The position numbers and the translations under genes are program-made. Below, in pieces: positions 63,192 to 64,000 of a stretch of 64,000 nucleotides of DNA. The DNA is taken from the NCBI GenBank assembly GCA_963789825.1, contig CAWBME010000004.1, forward strand, positions 1-64,000, given 5' to 3'. Below the pieces are notes generated by a model. The model worked only from the letters and a program-made list of their open reading frames with translations. It ran no database searches and was not told where the DNA came from. Each line of letters begins with the position of its first letter. The stretch's first letter is position 1. Origin of the DNA: PFL42 sp963789825 (GTDB taxonomy: Bacteria; Chloroflexota; Anaerolineae; Anaerolineales; E44-bin32).

Positions 63192-64000
63192 TTAGTCGCG
63201 AGCGCGAACGTATAGACCGTCTCGAACTCCCGCCCATCACGATATGCACAGATCGCTGTGACAAGTCGTAGACCACCGACCATTGCGTCGTGTCGTTGGC
63301 AACGTGGCGCAATAGCTCCAGGGCCTGGTTGACTTGCAGCATGCCACCCGTCGGGCGAAGTGTGTCCAACATTCGGTCGTAGCGTGGGCACAGTCCACTC
63401 TCGGCCGTTGGGCCCGCACCGGCACGCTGACGAAGAAGTTGGTTGCCAGATGCCACGGCTCCTCGTTGGGCAGGACAACCATTTCCCCTTGGACATACTC
63501 GACCAGCGCCGCCTGGCCAGTGGCGTCGGCAATCAGGTAGTGGATCGGCGGGCCATTTCCCCATGCGACGTTGGCGCGGCGCAGGACGCCCACCGCCTCA
63601 TCGACGGTGCTCGCCCGGTCGAGCATCCAGCGCATCAGTTCAAGATCGTCCACCGTTGGCAGAGCCGGGTCGAGCGGCGCAGCTCCCGCCGGCACCGCTG
63701 CCATGCCGACCGCCAGGCCTTGCTCGTTCATGCCATCAAAGGGGAGGTGCGGAGCCCGCAGGAGCTCGCTGGCGGTCGGCAACGGCCGCGCCTGCAGACA
63801 GGCCACGTCGCTCACATCACTCAGCAGATAGGCGATGTCGACCATCGAGACAGAGGCATAGCCGTTTGGCGGGTCGGTGAAGAGCAGCATCGCCGGGCTG
63901 TCTTCCCAGTCGAAGTTCCTCCCGTACAGGCGCGACGAAGGGTCTCCCAGGGCCGCGAAGAGGGAGCACGACCAGCCGCGAGCCGGCAAGAGGGCGCCAA
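63192..64000 (-). CDS. Linear amide C-N hydrolase (Ntn/choloylglycine-like), 5' end missing, frameshifted
   Basis: The gene enters from the right window edge and reads leftward. The Cys in GWSCSLFAALGD fits the N-terminal nucleophile of the Ntn family, followed by YGRNFDWED (family GRNFDW), FDGMNEQGLAVGM and IHYLIADATGQAALVEY. Two single missing bases (near 63413 and 63235) interrupt it; restoring them gives GLCPRYDRMLDTL, WSVVYDLSQRSVHIVMG and EFETVYTF. The true stop is uncertain: I give the nearest TAA-type end at 63192, but the frame could continue or end elsewhere. Such enzymes cleave bile-salt-like or other linear amides. Confidence 0.7.

Overview
The window is GC-rich bacterial chromosome, densely coding on both strands, with no phage, plasmid, IS, CRISPR, rRNA or tRNA genes visible. 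Gene content (MetV/MetF-type methylenetetrahydrofolate reductase, RACo-type corrinoid activator, AAA-R3H ATPase beside tmk, PdxS/PdxT vitamin B6 synthesis, GT39-like membrane proteins, frequent GTG/TTG starts) best fits a Chloroflexota (Anaerolineae-like) genome. That assignment is an inference from gene families only. Two ParB-site (parS) palindromes and dnaN suggest an origin-proximal segment.

Region 1 (1-31.6 kb) is a methylamine / one-carbon catabolic island. A minus-strand operon (nucleotidyltransferase, CBS protein, FAD-GcvT demethylating dehydrogenase, transaldolase-like protein) diverges from a plus-strand operon (DeoR regulator, metallophosphoesterase, APC permease, second FAD-GcvT enzyme, choline-kinase-like protein). 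Next is a long minus-strand corrinoid operon: non-pyrrolysine MttB-family methyltransferase, DMT transporter, RACo, corrinoid protein, homocysteine methyltransferase, a small Virulence_fact-domain protein, MetV, MetF and a methyltetrahydrofolate:corrinoid methyltransferase. A HutC-type GntR regulator with a palindromic operator precedes it. After a 150-bp tandem repeat come a polyamine-type ABC transporter and a second metallophosphoesterase + APC permease pair. Together these genes could take up a quaternary amine such as glycine betaine, strip the first methyl through the corrinoid route to methyl-THF and the rest through the FAD-GcvT enzymes to methylene-THF. The substrate is inferred.

Region 2 (31.9-43.6 kb) is housekeeping: an Nth-like glycosylase translationally coupled to a GAF histidine kinase, an MFS transporter, dnaN with promoter and terminator, a PPDK_N-domain protein, pcm, and a GT39-like membrane protein.

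Region 3 (44-54 kb) has a sulfite-oxidase-fold enzyme, two lipoproteins, a cytochrome b5-like protein, an arsR-arsM pair, a phosphoribosyltransferase, a methyltransferase with a zinc ribbon, a CPBP protease, an SdpI-like protein flanked by two parS sites, and a GntR-SPFH operon.

Region 4 (54.4-64 kb) carries pdxS, a PNPOx-like protein, pdxT, a GNAT-like protein, a GT39-like protein, the AAA-R3H ATPase, tmk, a methyltransferase and an Ntn-type amide hydrolase cut by the window end.

Quality warning: I count about 21 single-base frameshifts in otherwise intact genes, including pcm and pdxS. About 17 are one extra base. This looks like sequencing or assembly error rather than mass gene decay. 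I therefore give reconstructed gene spans and mark the break points.
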